This document shows positions 28,194-38,172 of a stretch of 64,000 nt of DNA, one piece after another. The position numbers and the translations under genes were made by a program. The stretch is taken from positions 2,046,001-2,110,000 of the forward strand of contig NZ_CP071795.1 in assembly GCF_017498485.1 (NCBI RefSeq), read 5' to 3'. The stretch comes from Polaribacter batillariae. Its GTDB lineage: Bacteria > Bacteroidota > Bacteroidia > Flavobacteriales > Flavobacteriaceae. The notes beneath the pieces were generated by a model. That model was not told the origin of the DNA. It did no database searches and was given only the letters and a program-made list of their open reading frames with translations. The stretch's first letter is position 1; each line of letters opens with the position of its first letter.

Positions 28194-28409
28194 TTAATGA
28201 ATTCCATTGAGTAAGATTAAAAATTGGTTTTTGAAGTTTACAGAATTGGTTTTTAAAATCTTTATAAGTTCAGATAAAAATGAGTCAATTGTTTCAGTTA
28301 TTTTTTCGATAATATAATTTTTAGAAAAATTTAAACCTCTATTATTCCAGTCTGATAACTGAAATTTATTTTTCTTTTTGAATTCTAAAAGTTCTTTAAT
28401 TAAATTCAT
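28194..28409 (-). CDS. Small hypothetical protein
   Basis: 71 residues (MNLIKELLEFKKKNKFQLS...), Asn/Lys/Leu-rich, no signal peptide, perhaps two amphipathic helices. It begins 6 bp after the DUF4286 gene stop, so it is probably in the same transcript. It has some likeness to the start of DUF4844-type proteins but is shorter than that family, so it may be truncated. Function unknown. Confidence 0.4.
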   Translation of the reverse strand: MNLIKELLEFKKKNKFQLSDWNNRGLNFSKNYIIEKITETIDSFLSELIKILKTNSVNFKNQFLILLNGIH

Positions 28410-28415
28410 TTGGCT

Positions 28416-28742
28416 CTAATTACTTGTAACTGTAGGATAAAATTCATTTACCACACGCAATTCTGTTCTAAAAGCAACCATTTTATCAGCAAATTTTAAA
28501 CCTTTTTTTCGTAATTTATCTGCATCGAATTGATAGTAATTGTCTAAATCTTCTCTCGTATTTGCAGTATATTGTACAGAATAGGTTTTTCCGCCCATTT
28601 CTTCGTTAACCAAAACTTCGGTAAGTTTCGCAGATATAAATTTACCTGTATTTAAAACCTCTAAAATGTGTGTTTCCATCCAAGTTAACCACTCTTCGTG
28701 AACACTTTCATCGATATTTATTGTTACGTTGTATATGTACAT
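28416..28742 (-). CDS. DUF4286-family protein
   Basis: 108 residues starting MYIYNVTINIDESVHEEWLTWM, the usual beginning of this Bacteroidota-specific family, with MVAFRTELRVVNEFYP near the end. The pattern suggests a small ferredoxin-like alpha/beta (dimeric barrel) fold. It is cytosolic. The role is unknown. A large inverted repeat lies just upstream. Confidence 0.85.
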   Translation of the reverse strand: MYIYNVTINIDESVHEEWLTWMETHILEVLNTGKFISAKLTEVLVNEEMGGKTYSVQYTANTREDLDNYYQFDADKLRKKGLKFADKMVAFRTELRVVNEFYPTVTSN

Positions 28743-28770
28743 TTTTGTTTAGATTTGTTTTTTTTTTAGC

Positions 28771-28900
28771 TTTTCCTGCAAGGTTTCCAAGACCTTTTAG
28801 GTGTATATTTAATGTTGTTATTATCTACAAGATAGTAGTTTGATACCTACAAGAAGGTAATTATTTAATACCTAAAAGGTTTTAAAAACCTTGCAGGAAA
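28771..28900. repeat. 130-bp long inverted repeat
   Basis: The 32-bp arm 28771-28802 (starting TTTTCCTGCAAGGTTT) matches the inverse of 28870-28900 (ending AACCTTGCAGGAAA) at about 29 positions, around a 67-bp centre. A third partial copy (AAACCTTGCAGAGAG) follows at 28906-28920. It separates DUF4286 from the TPR gene and could act as terminator or be a mobile palindromic repeat. Confidence 0.7.
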
Positions 28901-28920
28901 CTATTAAACCTTGCAGAGAG

Positions 28921-30741
28921 TTATTGAACTTTGTCTCCTCTTAATTTTCTATATTTTTTCCTAGCTTCTACCAAATAAATACTAGAAGGCTGTTCGAAAA
29001 TTATTTTTTGATAATACTCCTGTGCTTTCTCTGTATTTCCTAGAAAATTGTACAATTCTGCCATTTCGTAATAAACATCATCTGTTAAAAAACCTTGATT
29101 GTCTGTTGCTATAATTTTGGCAAAATTTAAAATGGCTTCTTCGTATTTCTTTTGTTTTATCTGCAGTTTCGCAATCTTAAAATATATGTTATTTGTAATT
29201 GGTAAAAAACCGCCATTTAATTCTTTTAAAGTTTGGTTTTCTAAGACAGAATTTAAGACTTTTATCGCTTCGTTGTCTTTGTTTTGATAGGCTAACAATT
29301 CCGCTTGCGCATATTCTTTTAATCCAGAAGGAATAGAATCTAAAGGTTCGTTATCGGAAATTATTAAAAATAAATCTACAGCATCATTGGCAATTAACTG
29401 TGTGGTAGAACCTTTTAAAACTTTTAATTGTGCTTTTGCCCAGGTAAAATCGCCTTTAAAATAACTGGTTTGCGCCACTTTAAAACGAGCTTCTTGCGCC
29501 AATTCGTGGTTTTTTAACTGTGTTTGAATTTGTGAAAAATAAATTAATGCTTTGTTGAATTTACCTGTAAATACTAAAACGTCGCCTAATTTTAATTTAA
29601 TTCTTGCTTTGTCGAATTTAGAACTAGCATACCCAATTGCTTCTTGTAAAACTTTTTTTGCTTCTTCTGGTTTGTTGGCAGAAAATGTTAAAAAATCGGC
29701 ATAGGCTACTTGTAATTTTATGGTAGAAGTGTTTTTACCAAATTCTTTAAAAAGAGATTGAAATAACGCTTCTGTTTCTGGGTTTTTGGTAGCTACTGCT
29801 ATTTTCGAGAGGTATAAATTGGCATCAATAATTTCTTCTTTACTATTTGAATGTTCTTTAATAAAGTGGAAACATTCTGTAGAAGCATCGAAATTTTTGT
29901 TCTCGAAAGCGATTTTTCCAATCATAAAAATAGAAGACAAATCTGTAGAATTTCTTTGGTACAGTGCTTTTTCTTGTATAAATGCTTTTTTGTAATCTTT
30001 TTGTTGTGCAAATAACCAGCTTAAAAGCATGTTCCAAACATCTTTTGGATTGCTAACAGACTTTCTTAAAAGTGTTTTTCTGAATAAAATATTGGCTTCA
30101 TTTTCAGAATCGTCTGTAATATATTTACTTGCATATCTTTGAACAAGGCTAAAATATTGTTCGTTTTTATCAACCAGATTTATGTACGATTCAAACATTT
30201 GTTTAAAATCGCCTTTTTCGCCATAAATTTGTGCAATTTGAAAGCTATAATTGGCATTTTTATTCTTTTCCATTGCTTTTTCGTAAGCTAAAATAGCATT
30301 GTCTAGCAAGTTGTAATCTTTAAAAAGACGCCCAATAATTCCGCCATAAGCTGCATTTTTATCTAAAGAATTTAATGCTAAATCGTAATTGATTTTTGCT
30401 TGTTCTTTTTGTTGTTGTCGCTCGTAATTATATCCTAAATAAACATATAAATAAACTTGAGAGGCATTCGATTTTATTCGGGCTTTTAATAGGTTTTCTG
30501 CTTCCTTAAATCGATCTGTTTCTTGGTAACAGGTAATTAATCGCCCTAAATATGTGGTGTTAAAGGGTGTTTTTTCGTATAATTTTTTAAAAAGCTGGGT
30601 TGCTTTTTCGTATTCTCCTTCTCTATAGTAATTTTCTGCAAGCAGGTATTCGTTTTGTGTTGCTTGTTGTATGTTTTGGGCAACACTAAAACTACTGGCA
30701 ATAAATAAGATAAGAAAAAAGAAGTGTTTCATGGAGTTCAA
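28921..30741 (-). CDS. Secreted TPR-repeat protein
   Basis: 606 residues. Signal peptide (HFFFLILFIASSFSVAQ) then tetratricopeptide repeats over nearly the whole length (e.g. EYEKATQLFKKLYEKTPFN, DNAILAYEKAMEKNKNANYS, GNTEKAQEYYQKIIFEQP). It is a periplasmic scaffold protein of the kind found once per genome near serS in flavobacteria; its partner is unknown. MKHFFF at 30732 is an equally good start. Confidence 0.85.
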   Translation of the reverse strand: MNSMKHFFFLILFIASSFSVAQNIQQATQNEYLLAENYYREGEYEKATQLFKKLYEKTPFNTTYLGRLITCYQETDRFKEAENLLKARIKSNASQVYLYVYLGYNYERQQQKEQAKINYDLALNSLDKNAAYGGIIGRLFKDYNLLDNAILAYEKAMEKNKNANYSFQIAQIYGEKGDFKQMFESYINLVDKNEQYFSLVQRYASKYITDDSENEANILFRKTLLRKSVSNPKDVWNMLLSWLFAQQKDYKKAFIQEKALYQRNSTDLSSIFMIGKIAFENKNFDASTECFHFIKEHSNSKEEIIDANLYLSKIAVATKNPETEALFQSLFKEFGKNTSTIKLQVAYADFLTFSANKPEEAKKVLQEAIGYASSKFDKARIKLKLGDVLVFTGKFNKALIYFSQIQTQLKNHELAQEARFKVAQTSYFKGDFTWAKAQLKVLKGSTTQLIANDAVDLFLIISDNEPLDSIPSGLKEYAQAELLAYQNKDNEAIKVLNSVLENQTLKELNGGFLPITNNIYFKIAKLQIKQKKYEEAILNFAKIIATDNQGFLTDDVYYEMAELYNFLGNTEKAQEYYQKIIFEQPSSIYLVEARKKYRKLRGDKVQ

Positions 30742-30859
30742 ATATAAACAACAAAAATGTTAAATTTTTATTAAACCCATTTCTTTTTTAAGAGGTCTTT
30801 TGTAACATTTTGGCGCGAAATTAGTCTTTAAGGTATAACCAAATAAAATTTTAAATTGT

Positions 30860-31003
30860 ATGAATACTTTTTCTCAACAATATCAAATAGCAAAAAGCAA
30901 TTCCATAAAGTTTATGAAAAACGGACAAATAGCTGCATATTTAAACGCTCTTTTAGAAATGAACAAATACAAAAGATTAATGCTAGCAGTTGTAGCTAAT
31001 TAG
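30860..31003 (+). CDS. Small 47-residue protein
   Basis: MNTFSQQYQIAKSNSIKFMK is followed by NGQIAAYLNALLEMNKYKRL and MLAVVAN, then TAG. The frame is well formed, with balanced amphipathic helices, and is on the strand opposite to its neighbours. I believe similar small proteins occur in other flavobacteria, but cannot verify this here. Function unknown. Confidence 0.55.
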   Translation: MNTFSQQYQIAKSNSIKFMKNGQIAAYLNALLEMNKYKRLMLAVVAN

Positions 31004-31126
31004 TCCACAGTTTTTCAGTTACAGTAGGCAGTTATTTTCTGACTGCAAACAAATACTTAAAATTACGATTCCATTCAACCGCAAACAAACTGACTGATTA
31101 CTGCCAACTGAAGACTGCGTACTAAT

Positions 31127-32401
31127 TTAGTCAATCACAGAAAACCCACAATAAGGAACCAGTACCTCTGGTATTTTAATACCGTCTTTGGTTTGATAAT
31201 TTTCTAAAATTCCTGCTAAAACACGTGGTAAAGCCAAAGAACTACCATTTAAGGTGTGTGCAAGCTCACTTTTACCCTCTTTGTTTTTAAAACGAAGCTT
31301 TAATCTATTTGCTTGAAAAGTTTCGAAATTTGAAGCAGAACTAATTTCCAACCATCTATCTTGAGCTGTAGAAAACAATTCGAAATCGAATGTTAAAGCG
31401 GCTGTAAAACCAGTATCTCCACCACACAAACGCAATATTCTGTAAGGCAATTTTAATTCTCTTAAAATACCTTTGATGTGTTCTACCATATCGTTTAAAG
31501 CGCGATACGAATTGTTTGGGTGTTCTATTCTTACAATTTCTACTTTATCGAATTGATGCAACCTATTTAAACCACGAACATGCGCTCCATAACTACCAGC
31601 TTCGCGTCTAAAACAAGGTGTGTAACCTGTTGCTGCGATTGGAAAATCGGTCTCCTGAATTAAATTTCCACGAAACATATTGGTAATTGGCACTTCTGCA
31701 GTTGGTATTAAATACAAGTCGTCGATTGTTGCATGATACATTTGCCCGTCTTTATCTGGCAATTGCCCAGTTGCAGTGGCAGATGCTGTGTTTACCAAAT
31801 GTGGCACTTGGTATTCTTTGTAACCCGCAGCTATATTTTTATCTAAAAAATAGTTGATTAATGCACGTTGTAATCTTGCACCTTTTCCTTTATAAACAGG
31901 AAAACCAGCACCTGTAATTTTGGTACCTAATTCAAAATCGATAATGTCGTATTTTTTGGCTAATTCCCAATGAGGCAATGCATTTTTGCCCAAATCTGGT
32001 ATCATTCCTTCTTTAAACACTTCTTCATTATCTTCTTCAGAATTTCCTGCTTTTACAGAAGCGTGCGGAATGTTTGGGATTTGATATAATAAATTCTGAA
32101 GCTCATCAGCAAAACCATTTAATTTTTCTGAAAATTCTTTAGATTGCTCTTTTAATTGACTCGTTTTTTCTTTTAAAATGTTTGCTTTTTGTATTTCTCC
32201 AGATTTAAAAAGACCACCAATTTCTTTAGACAAAGTATTAGATTCTGCTAAAATAGCGTCTAAAGCAACTTGTGTTGCTCTTCTATTTTCATCGGCAGTT
32301 AAAACTTGCTCAACAATAATTTCTGCGTTAGCAAAATTACGTTTTGCCAACCCCTCTAAAACGGTTTGCTTATTTTCTCTAATAAATTGTACTTGTAACA
32401 T
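31127..32401 (-). CDS. serS: Seryl-tRNA synthetase
   Basis: 424 residues. The N-terminal coiled-coil arm (residues 1-110, tRNA long variable arm binding) precedes the class II core with motif 2 (CFRREAGSYGAHVRGLNRLHQFDKVE) and motif 3 (TLNGSSLALPRVLAGILENYQ). It charges tRNA-Ser in the cytosol. A perfect -7 box TATATTTG lies on the minus strand at 32429-32422, giving a leader of about 15 nt before the ATG. Confidence 0.97.
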   Translation of the reverse strand: MLQVQFIRENKQTVLEGLAKRNFANAEIIVEQVLTADENRRATQVALDAILAESNTLSKEIGGLFKSGEIQKANILKEKTSQLKEQSKEFSEKLNGFADELQNLLYQIPNIPHASVKAGNSEEDNEEVFKEGMIPDLGKNALPHWELAKKYDIIDFELGTKITGAGFPVYKGKGARLQRALINYFLDKNIAAGYKEYQVPHLVNTASATATGQLPDKDGQMYHATIDDLYLIPTAEVPITNMFRGNLIQETDFPIAATGYTPCFRREAGSYGAHVRGLNRLHQFDKVEIVRIEHPNNSYRALNDMVEHIKGILRELKLPYRILRLCGGDTGFTAALTFDFELFSTAQDRWLEISSASNFETFQANRLKLRFKNKEGKSELAHTLNGSSLALPRVLAGILENYQTKDGIKIPEVLVPYCGFSVID

Positions 32402-32484
32402 TTTGTAAGAATTTAAGAATGCAAATATATAATTTGTGCAGTAGTTTTTAACGTGAATTACTAATAAAAAAAACGACCATATAT

Positions 32485-33426
32485 TTAGGAAATTATAAGT
32501 TTATTTTTTATATAATCACGTGCAGCTTCTTCATCTTTTTTAAGTTGAAGAATTAGCGAATTAAGAGAATCGAACTTTTCTTCGTCACGTAAAAAATAAA
32601 TTAAATCTATGGTTAAAATTTTGCCATATAAATTTTGATTGAAGTCAAAAAAATGAACCTCAATGGTTTGATGGTTTCCATCTACAGTAGGTCTGTTTCC
32701 AATATTCATCATTCCAAAAACAGTTTTTTTATCGATGGTAGATTTTACAACATACACCCCTGTTTTAGGAATTAGTTTGTAATCTTCTTCAATATCTATA
32801 TTTGCAGTTGGATACCCAATTTTACCACCTAATTTTTTTCCGTTTACAACTTTTCCCTTCAGCATAAAATTATAGCCCAAATAATCGTTGGCTGTTTTTA
32901 GGTTTCCATTGGCCAAAGCACGCCTTATTTTTGTAGAACTTACAGAAACATGGTCGATATCTTGTGCAGGAATTTCTTCTACATTAAAATCGTATAAATG
33001 GCTGTATTCTGTTAATTGCTGAATGTTTCCTTCGCGATTTTTGCCAAAATGATGGTCGTAACCAATAATTAATTTCGAAATATTAAATTGATTTACTAAA
33101 ATATCTCGTACAAATTCAAGAGCCGTCATTCTAGAAAAATCTCTGCTAAAAGGATGAATAATTAAGTAATCTAAGCCCGTTTTTTTAAGGAGTTTTTCTC
33201 GTTCGTTAATCGTATTAATTAATTCGATAGAAGCATCTTTTTGCAAAACCATCCTTGGATGTGGAAAAAAGGTAAGCAATACCGATTTTTTTCCAGCATT
33301 TTTTGCTTCAGAAACCAATTTTTCTAATATTTTTTGATGTCCAAAATGCACGCCATCAAAGGTTCCAATAGTCACAAAAGTTTTTTCTTCGGTCGAAAAA
33401 TTAGATATATCGATAATCGTTTTCAA
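32485..33426 (-). CDS. ribF: Bifunctional riboflavin kinase/FAD synthetase
   Basis: 313 residues from a TTG at 33426 (KTIIDISNFSTEE). A longer frame exists from an ATG at 33462, but a perfect -7 box (TACATTTG, 33456-33449) lies inside that extension, so the transcript starts after it and TTG is preferred. The N-terminal FMN adenylyltransferase domain has GTFDGVHFGHQKIL and SSTKIRRAL; the C-terminal flavokinase domain has LGGKIGYPTANI and the acidic GKILTIDLIYFLRDE. It makes FMN and then FAD from riboflavin. Confidence 0.95.
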   Translation of the reverse strand: MKTIIDISNFSTEEKTFVTIGTFDGVHFGHQKILEKLVSEAKNAGKKSVLLTFFPHPRMVLQKDASIELINTINEREKLLKKTGLDYLIIHPFSRDFSRMTALEFVRDILVNQFNISKLIIGYDHHFGKNREGNIQQLTEYSHLYDFNVEEIPAQDIDHVSVSSTKIRRALANGNLKTANDYLGYNFMLKGKVVNGKKLGGKIGYPTANIDIEEDYKLIPKTGVYVVKSTIDKKTVFGMMNIGNRPTVDGNHQTIEVHFFDFNQNLYGKILTIDLIYFLRDEEKFDSLNSLILQLKKDEEAARDYIKNKLIIS

Positions 33427-33448
33427 AAAAAATAAGATTTTCTCGTAG

Positions 33449-33456
33449 CAAATGTA
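33449..33456 (-). promoter_or_regulatory. -7 box of ribF, decides the start codon
   Basis: CAAATGTA, i.e. TACATTTG on the minus strand, matches the Bacteroidota -7 consensus. Transcription would begin near 33442, ruling out the upstream ATG at 33462 and favouring TTG at 33426. Confidence 0.55.
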
Positions 33457-33619
33457 CAACACTAAAGCCTTAAAATTTATCGATTTTAATCAATTATTCG
33501 AATGAGATTATCATAATTTAAGAAGCTTTGTTTCATAAAAATACAAAATAGTAGGTCAAATAATTAATAATTCAAAAAAAATTGTATTTTGCATAACAGT
33601 TAACAAATTAATTCAAATT

Positions 33620-36337
33620 ATGATAAAAAAGATTTTACTACTTGTATGTATCGCGTTTAGTAGCACTGTTATGGTTGCCCAAACTACTGTAACAGGTACA
33701 GTTAAAGATGCGCTTACAGGAGAATTACTTCCAGGATCAAACATTAAAATTTCTAGAAAAGCTGTAGGTACAACTACAGATTTCGATGGAAAATTCGTTT
33801 TAAAAGTTTCAGACACCCCACCTTTTACTATTGAAGTTTCGATGTTAGGTTTTAAAACCGAAAAAATTGAAATTACTAAAAACAACCAAAAAGTAGATGT
33901 TACTTTAACAGAAAACGAAACCTCTTTAGATGAAATTGTTGTTTCTGCTTCTAGAACTCCAGAACGAATTATGGAGTCTCCAGTAACTGTAGAAAGAATG
34001 GATGCCAGAGCGATTAAAAATACATCTTCGCCCTCTTTTTACGATGGTTTAGAAAATTTAAAAGGGGTAGATATCAATACAAACAGTTTAACCTTTAAAT
34101 CTGTAAATACTAGAGGTTTTGCAACATTTGCAAACACACGTTTTATGCAGTTGGTAGATGGTATGGACAATTCTTCACCAGCCTTAAACTTTGCGATTGG
34201 AAACCTTTTAGGAATGTCGGAATTAGATGTTAATACAGTAGAGCTATTGCCTGGTGCATCTTCTGCATTATATGGTGCAAATGCTTTTAATGGAATTATG
34301 TTTATGACCAGTAGAAGTCCGTTTAACGACCAAGGTATTAGTTTTTCTTATAAGAGTGGTTTAACAATTCAAGATGCTGCTGGAGACAATGCTTTCCATG
34401 ATGCTAGCATTCGAATGGCATATGCTTTTTCTGATAAGTTTGCGGCGAAAGCAACACTTTCTTACTTAAAAGGAACAGAATGGTTTGCTACAGATTATAG
34501 AAATACAAGAAATGGAGAATATGCTCCTGGAGATAGATCTATAAACGATTTCGATGGCTTAAATATTTATGGTGATGAAGTTGCTGTAGATTTAGGTGGC
34601 GCCATTGGTAGGGTAAGTAGAACAGGATATAGAGAAGTAGATTTAATGAAAGACTACGAAGCTAAAAGTGTAAAATTAAATACGGCATTACATTATCGCC
34701 CTTTTGGTGACGATCGTTTAGAAGTAATTTTTAATTCTAAATTTGGTGTTGGGAATACCATTTACCAAGGAGCAAATAGGTATAATATTAGAGATTTCTA
34801 TTTGGCACAACAAAAATTAGAATTAAGAGGTAAAAACTTCTTTGTAAGAGGTTATGTTACTACAGAAGACGCAGGTAACTCTTACGATTCGCGTTTTGCT
34901 GCAATTAATATCAATAGAAGATGGAAATCAGACCAAGATTGGTTTCAACAATACGCAGGTACTTATCTAGTAACAGGTTCTCATATAGCAGCAAGAGCTG
35001 CAGCAGATACTGGAAGGTTAGAACCAGGAACCCCAGGGTTTCAAGCGGCATTTGATGAGGTAACATCAGACCCAGATTTAGTGACAGGATCTAAATTTCA
35101 AGATCAAACAAAATTGTATCATGGAGACGTAAACTATAATTTTCAGGATGTTATTGATTTTGCAGAATTTCAAGTAGGAGGTTCTTATAGAAGGTATTCT
35201 TTAAACTCAAATGGAAGTATTTTTACAGATTACGATGGTCCTATCGATTATGATGAATATGGAGTTTATACGCAAATGCAAAAGAAAATGTTAGAAGACG
35301 ATCGTTTAAAATTTACTGCTTCTGTTCGTTATGACAAAGCACAAAATTTCGATGGTAATTTATCTCCAAGAGTTTCGATAGCATATGCAGCAGGAGAAGA
35401 TAAAAACGATAATTTTAGAGCTTCTTTTCAAACAGGTTTTAGAAATCCAACAACACAAGATCAATACATTGGTCTAGATGCTGGGGCTGCAATTTTAGTA
35501 GGTTCTGCACCAGACAATTTAGATAGATATACATCTGCACCATTAAATGTAAGTCCTGCAGGTCAAACATTTACAGGAGGAGCTACAACAACTTTAGTAG
35601 GAAGATTGGCTTACGAAAACTCTTTCTCTGCAAGTTCTGTTCAAGCTGGTGCTCCAGTAGCGTCAGTTGCACCTTTAGTAAAACCAGAAAAAGTGACTGC
35701 TTACGAATTAGGTTATAGAGGTTTAATTAGTGCAGGGGAATCTAGAATTACTGTAGATTTAAGTGCATACTATAACAGTTACGAAGATTTTATTTCTGGT
35801 AAAAATGTATTGGTTCCTTTTTATGGAACTGTAGGAGATAATAGCTTGTCTCTTTTAGCATTAAGAAATGGAGATTTTAAAGCTTTCCAAGTATATACAA
35901 ATTCCACTGCAGACATTAGTTCTTATGGTGGTTCTATAGGTTTAAATACAAAAATATTTAATGGTTTCGATTTAGGCGTAAATTATACCTATGCAAAGTT
36001 TGATTTTGATCAAGCGTCTGACCCAGATTTTGAAGCTGGTTTTAACACACCAGAACATAAAGTAAAATTACAATTCGGTCATACAAATTTATTTGAAAAC
36101 TTTGGTTTCAACATAAACGCAAGATGGCAAGATGAATATTTATGGGAATCTACTTTCTTAGATGCAACCATAGAATCTAGAACCATTTTAGATGCTCAAA
36201 TTAATTATAGTGTGCCTTCAATTAAATCTGTTTTTAAACTAGGTGGCGCAAATTTAACAGGAAAAGAATATTTTAGTGCACCAGGAGTTGGGGCTATAGG
36301 TTCTCAATACTACCTTTCTTGGACAATTAATAACTAA
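33620..36337 (+). CDS. TonB-dependent outer membrane receptor
   Basis: 905 residues. Signal peptide (KKILLLVCIAFSSTVMVAQ), CarboxypepD_reg-like domain (20-105), TonB-box-like linker (LDEIVVSASRTPERI), plug domain (to about 235, with SVNTRGFATFANTRFMQLVD and ELLPGASSALYGANAFNGI) and a 22-strand-type barrel ending in YLSWTINN. It is an energised importer of an unknown ligand. The next gene, 17 bp downstream, codes a lipoprotein with an SGNH hydrolase pattern, a frequent partner in flavobacteria, suggesting that the pair processes and imports an ester-linked or lipid-like substrate. Confidence 0.92.
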   Translation: MIKKILLLVCIAFSSTVMVAQTTVTGTVKDALTGELLPGSNIKISRKAVGTTTDFDGKFVLKVSDTPPFTIEVSMLGFKTEKIEITKNNQKVDVTLTENETSLDEIVVSASRTPERIMESPVTVERMDARAIKNTSSPSFYDGLENLKGVDINTNSLTFKSVNTRGFATFANTRFMQLVDGMDNSSPALNFAIGNLLGMSELDVNTVELLPGASSALYGANAFNGIMFMTSRSPFNDQGISFSYKSGLTIQDAAGDNAFHDASIRMAYAFSDKFAAKATLSYLKGTEWFATDYRNTRNGEYAPGDRSINDFDGLNIYGDEVAVDLGGAIGRVSRTGYREVDLMKDYEAKSVKLNTALHYRPFGDDRLEVIFNSKFGVGNTIYQGANRYNIRDFYLAQQKLELRGKNFFVRGYVTTEDAGNSYDSRFAAININRRWKSDQDWFQQYAGTYLVTGSHIAARAAADTGRLEPGTPGFQAAFDEVTSDPDLVTGSKFQDQTKLYHGDVNYNFQDVIDFAEFQVGGSYRRYSLNSNGSIFTDYDGPIDYDEYGVYTQMQKKMLEDDRLKFTASVRYDKAQNFDGNLSPRVSIAYAAGEDKNDNFRASFQTGFRNPTTQDQYIGLDAGAAILVGSAPDNLDRYTSAPLNVSPAGQTFTGGATTTLVGRLAYENSFSASSVQAGAPVASVAPLVKPEKVTAYELGYRGLISAGESRITVDLSAYYNSYEDFISGKNVLVPFYGTVGDNSLSLLALRNGDFKAFQVYTNSTADISSYGGSIGLNTKIFNGFDLGVNYTYAKFDFDQASDPDFEAGFNTPEHKVKLQFGHTNLFENFGFNINARWQDEYLWESTFLDATIESRTILDAQINYSVPSIKSVFKLGGANLTGKEYFSAPGVGAIGSQYYLSWTINN

Positions 36338-36354
36338 TAAAAAAACAATAATTT

Positions 36355-37881
36355 ATGAAAAATTATAAATATATAGGTTTACTTCTTTTATCAATAGGCT
36401 TTGCATCTTGTGATGTAAACAACGATTTAGACCCGATTTTAGAAGAAGTAAAACCACAAGTAAACTTAGATGCAAATGACTTAGATTTCTCTAAATATGT
36501 TGCAATTGGAGCCTCTTTTACAGCAGGTTTTACAGACGGAGCATTGTTTATTGAAGGACAAAAGAACTCTTTTCCGAATATTTTAGCAGCTAAATTTAAA
36601 GCAGCTGGTGGTGGAGATTTTAACCAGCCTTTAATGGGCGATAATATTGGAGGTTTTGTTTTAGGATCTACAGTTATTCAACCACCACGTTTATATTTTA
36701 ATGGCACTGGTCCAGCACGTTTACAAGCAGTTCCTACGACAAATTTAACAGCACCTGCAGAGGGTTCTTCTTTTAATAATTATGGTATTCCTGGAGCAAA
36801 AAGTTTTCACTTAACTTTTGCTGGTTATGGAACATTAAACCCATATTTTGGAAGAATGGCTTCCAGTACAGGAGCAACAGTTTTAGGAGATGCTATGGCA
36901 CAGCAACCCACTTTTTTTACACTTAGTGAAGTTGGAGGAAACGATGTTTTAAGTTTTGCCACTTCTGGAGGAACTGGTATCGATCAAAAAAATAATTTAG
37001 ATGTTGCTAGTTATGGGTCTAATGATATTACAAGTCCAGTTGTATTTAATCAAGTTTTTAACGGAATGGTTTCTGCTTTAACAGCAGGAGGTACAAAAGG
37101 AGTAATTGCAACTGTACCAGATATTAGTTTATTACCTTTTTTCACAACAGTTCCTTACAATGCAATTCCTATGGACGAAGCAACAGCAACTGCTGTTAAT
37201 GGAGCATATGCAGCATATAATGGAGGAATCAAACAAGCTTTTGGAGCTTTAGTTGCTGGTGGGGCAATGTCTCAGGCGGATGCTGATGCAGAAGTTGCGA
37301 AAAGAACAATTTCTTTTGCAGCAGGACAAAATGCGGTTGTAATTATAGATGAAAACCTAACAGACCTTGGTGCTATAAACCCTGCTTTTGCTGCTTTAAA
37401 ACAATTAAGACAAGCAACTTCAGAAGACTTACTAGTGTTACCAAGTTCATCTTTTATTGGAACTCTAGCAGATCCAAATAATCCTGCGAGTGTTAATGGT
37501 GTTGGTGTAGCTTTAGCAGACCAATGGGTATTAACACCAGAAGAACAAATGGCTATAAAAACAGCTACAGATGCATATAATGCAACGATTACAACAGTTG
37601 TTAATGCAAATGAAAATATAGCACTAATAGACTTAAACGCAATTTTAAGAGAAGCCGCTAACGGAATTAAGTTCGATCGTTATACTATGACAACAGATTT
37701 AGTTACTGGTGGTTTGGTTAGTTTAGATGGTATTCATTTAACAGGAAGAGGTTATGCGCTAATGGCAAACAAAATGTTAGCAGCTATAGATGCTAAATTT
37801 GGTTCTAACTTTACATTAGCAACAGATGGTTTGGCAAAAGCAGACGATTATCCAACAAACTACTCTCCAGCCTTAAGATAG
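36355..37881 (+). CDS. SGNH/GDSL-type hydrolase lipoprotein
   Basis: 508 residues. Lipobox in IGFASC with cysteine at residue 19. Block I has the form VAIGASFTAGFTDG with Ser as nucleophile, block III is GGNDVL, and block V DGIHLTGRGYALMAN supplies the Asp and His. An insertion of about 150 residues lies between blocks. It is likely an esterase or lipase on the outer membrane surface, cotranscribed with the TonB-dependent receptor. Substrate unknown. Confidence 0.85.
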   Translation: MKNYKYIGLLLLSIGFASCDVNNDLDPILEEVKPQVNLDANDLDFSKYVAIGASFTAGFTDGALFIEGQKNSFPNILAAKFKAAGGGDFNQPLMGDNIGGFVLGSTVIQPPRLYFNGTGPARLQAVPTTNLTAPAEGSSFNNYGIPGAKSFHLTFAGYGTLNPYFGRMASSTGATVLGDAMAQQPTFFTLSEVGGNDVLSFATSGGTGIDQKNNLDVASYGSNDITSPVVFNQVFNGMVSALTAGGTKGVIATVPDISLLPFFTTVPYNAIPMDEATATAVNGAYAAYNGGIKQAFGALVAGGAMSQADADAEVAKRTISFAAGQNAVVIIDENLTDLGAINPAFAALKQLRQATSEDLLVLPSSSFIGTLADPNNPASVNGVGVALADQWVLTPEEQMAIKTATDAYNATITTVVNANENIALIDLNAILREAANGIKFDRYTMTTDLVTGGLVSLDGIHLTGRGYALMANKMLAAIDAKFGSNFTLATDGLAKADDYPTNYSPALR

Positions 37882-37892
37882 TCTATAAATAG

Positions 37893-38077
37893 AAAAAGAA
37901 GCTGTCTCGAAAGTATTAAAATTTATTATTTCGACTGTTATGGAGAAATCTTATTTATTGAATTTCAGTATTTTAGATTTCTCGATAACTTCGTTAGCTA
38001 CTTTCAATCAAAATATATTTTGATTTTAGTAATGCTAAAAATAACAGTTACATTTTCTTTTGTGACAGCTTCTTTTT
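37893..38077. repeat. 185-bp palindromic element
   Basis: The ends AAAAAGAAGCTGTC (37893-37906) and GACAGCTTCTTTTT (38064-38077) are perfectly inverted over 14 bp. The inside includes TGGAGAAATCTTA and TAGATTTCTCGA, related to the palindrome nested in the MITE at 17200-17277. It has no coding capacity, and probably is a MITE or REP-like repeat that fills the gap 37882-38172. Confidence 0.65.
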
Positions 38078-38172
38078 TTAAAATATGGTTTAACCTACTT
38101 TTCTCCCAATTTCCACTTAGTTTGTCATTCCGAAAAGATTTTTTCAGTATCGTTTTCGTGATTTTTTTCCTC

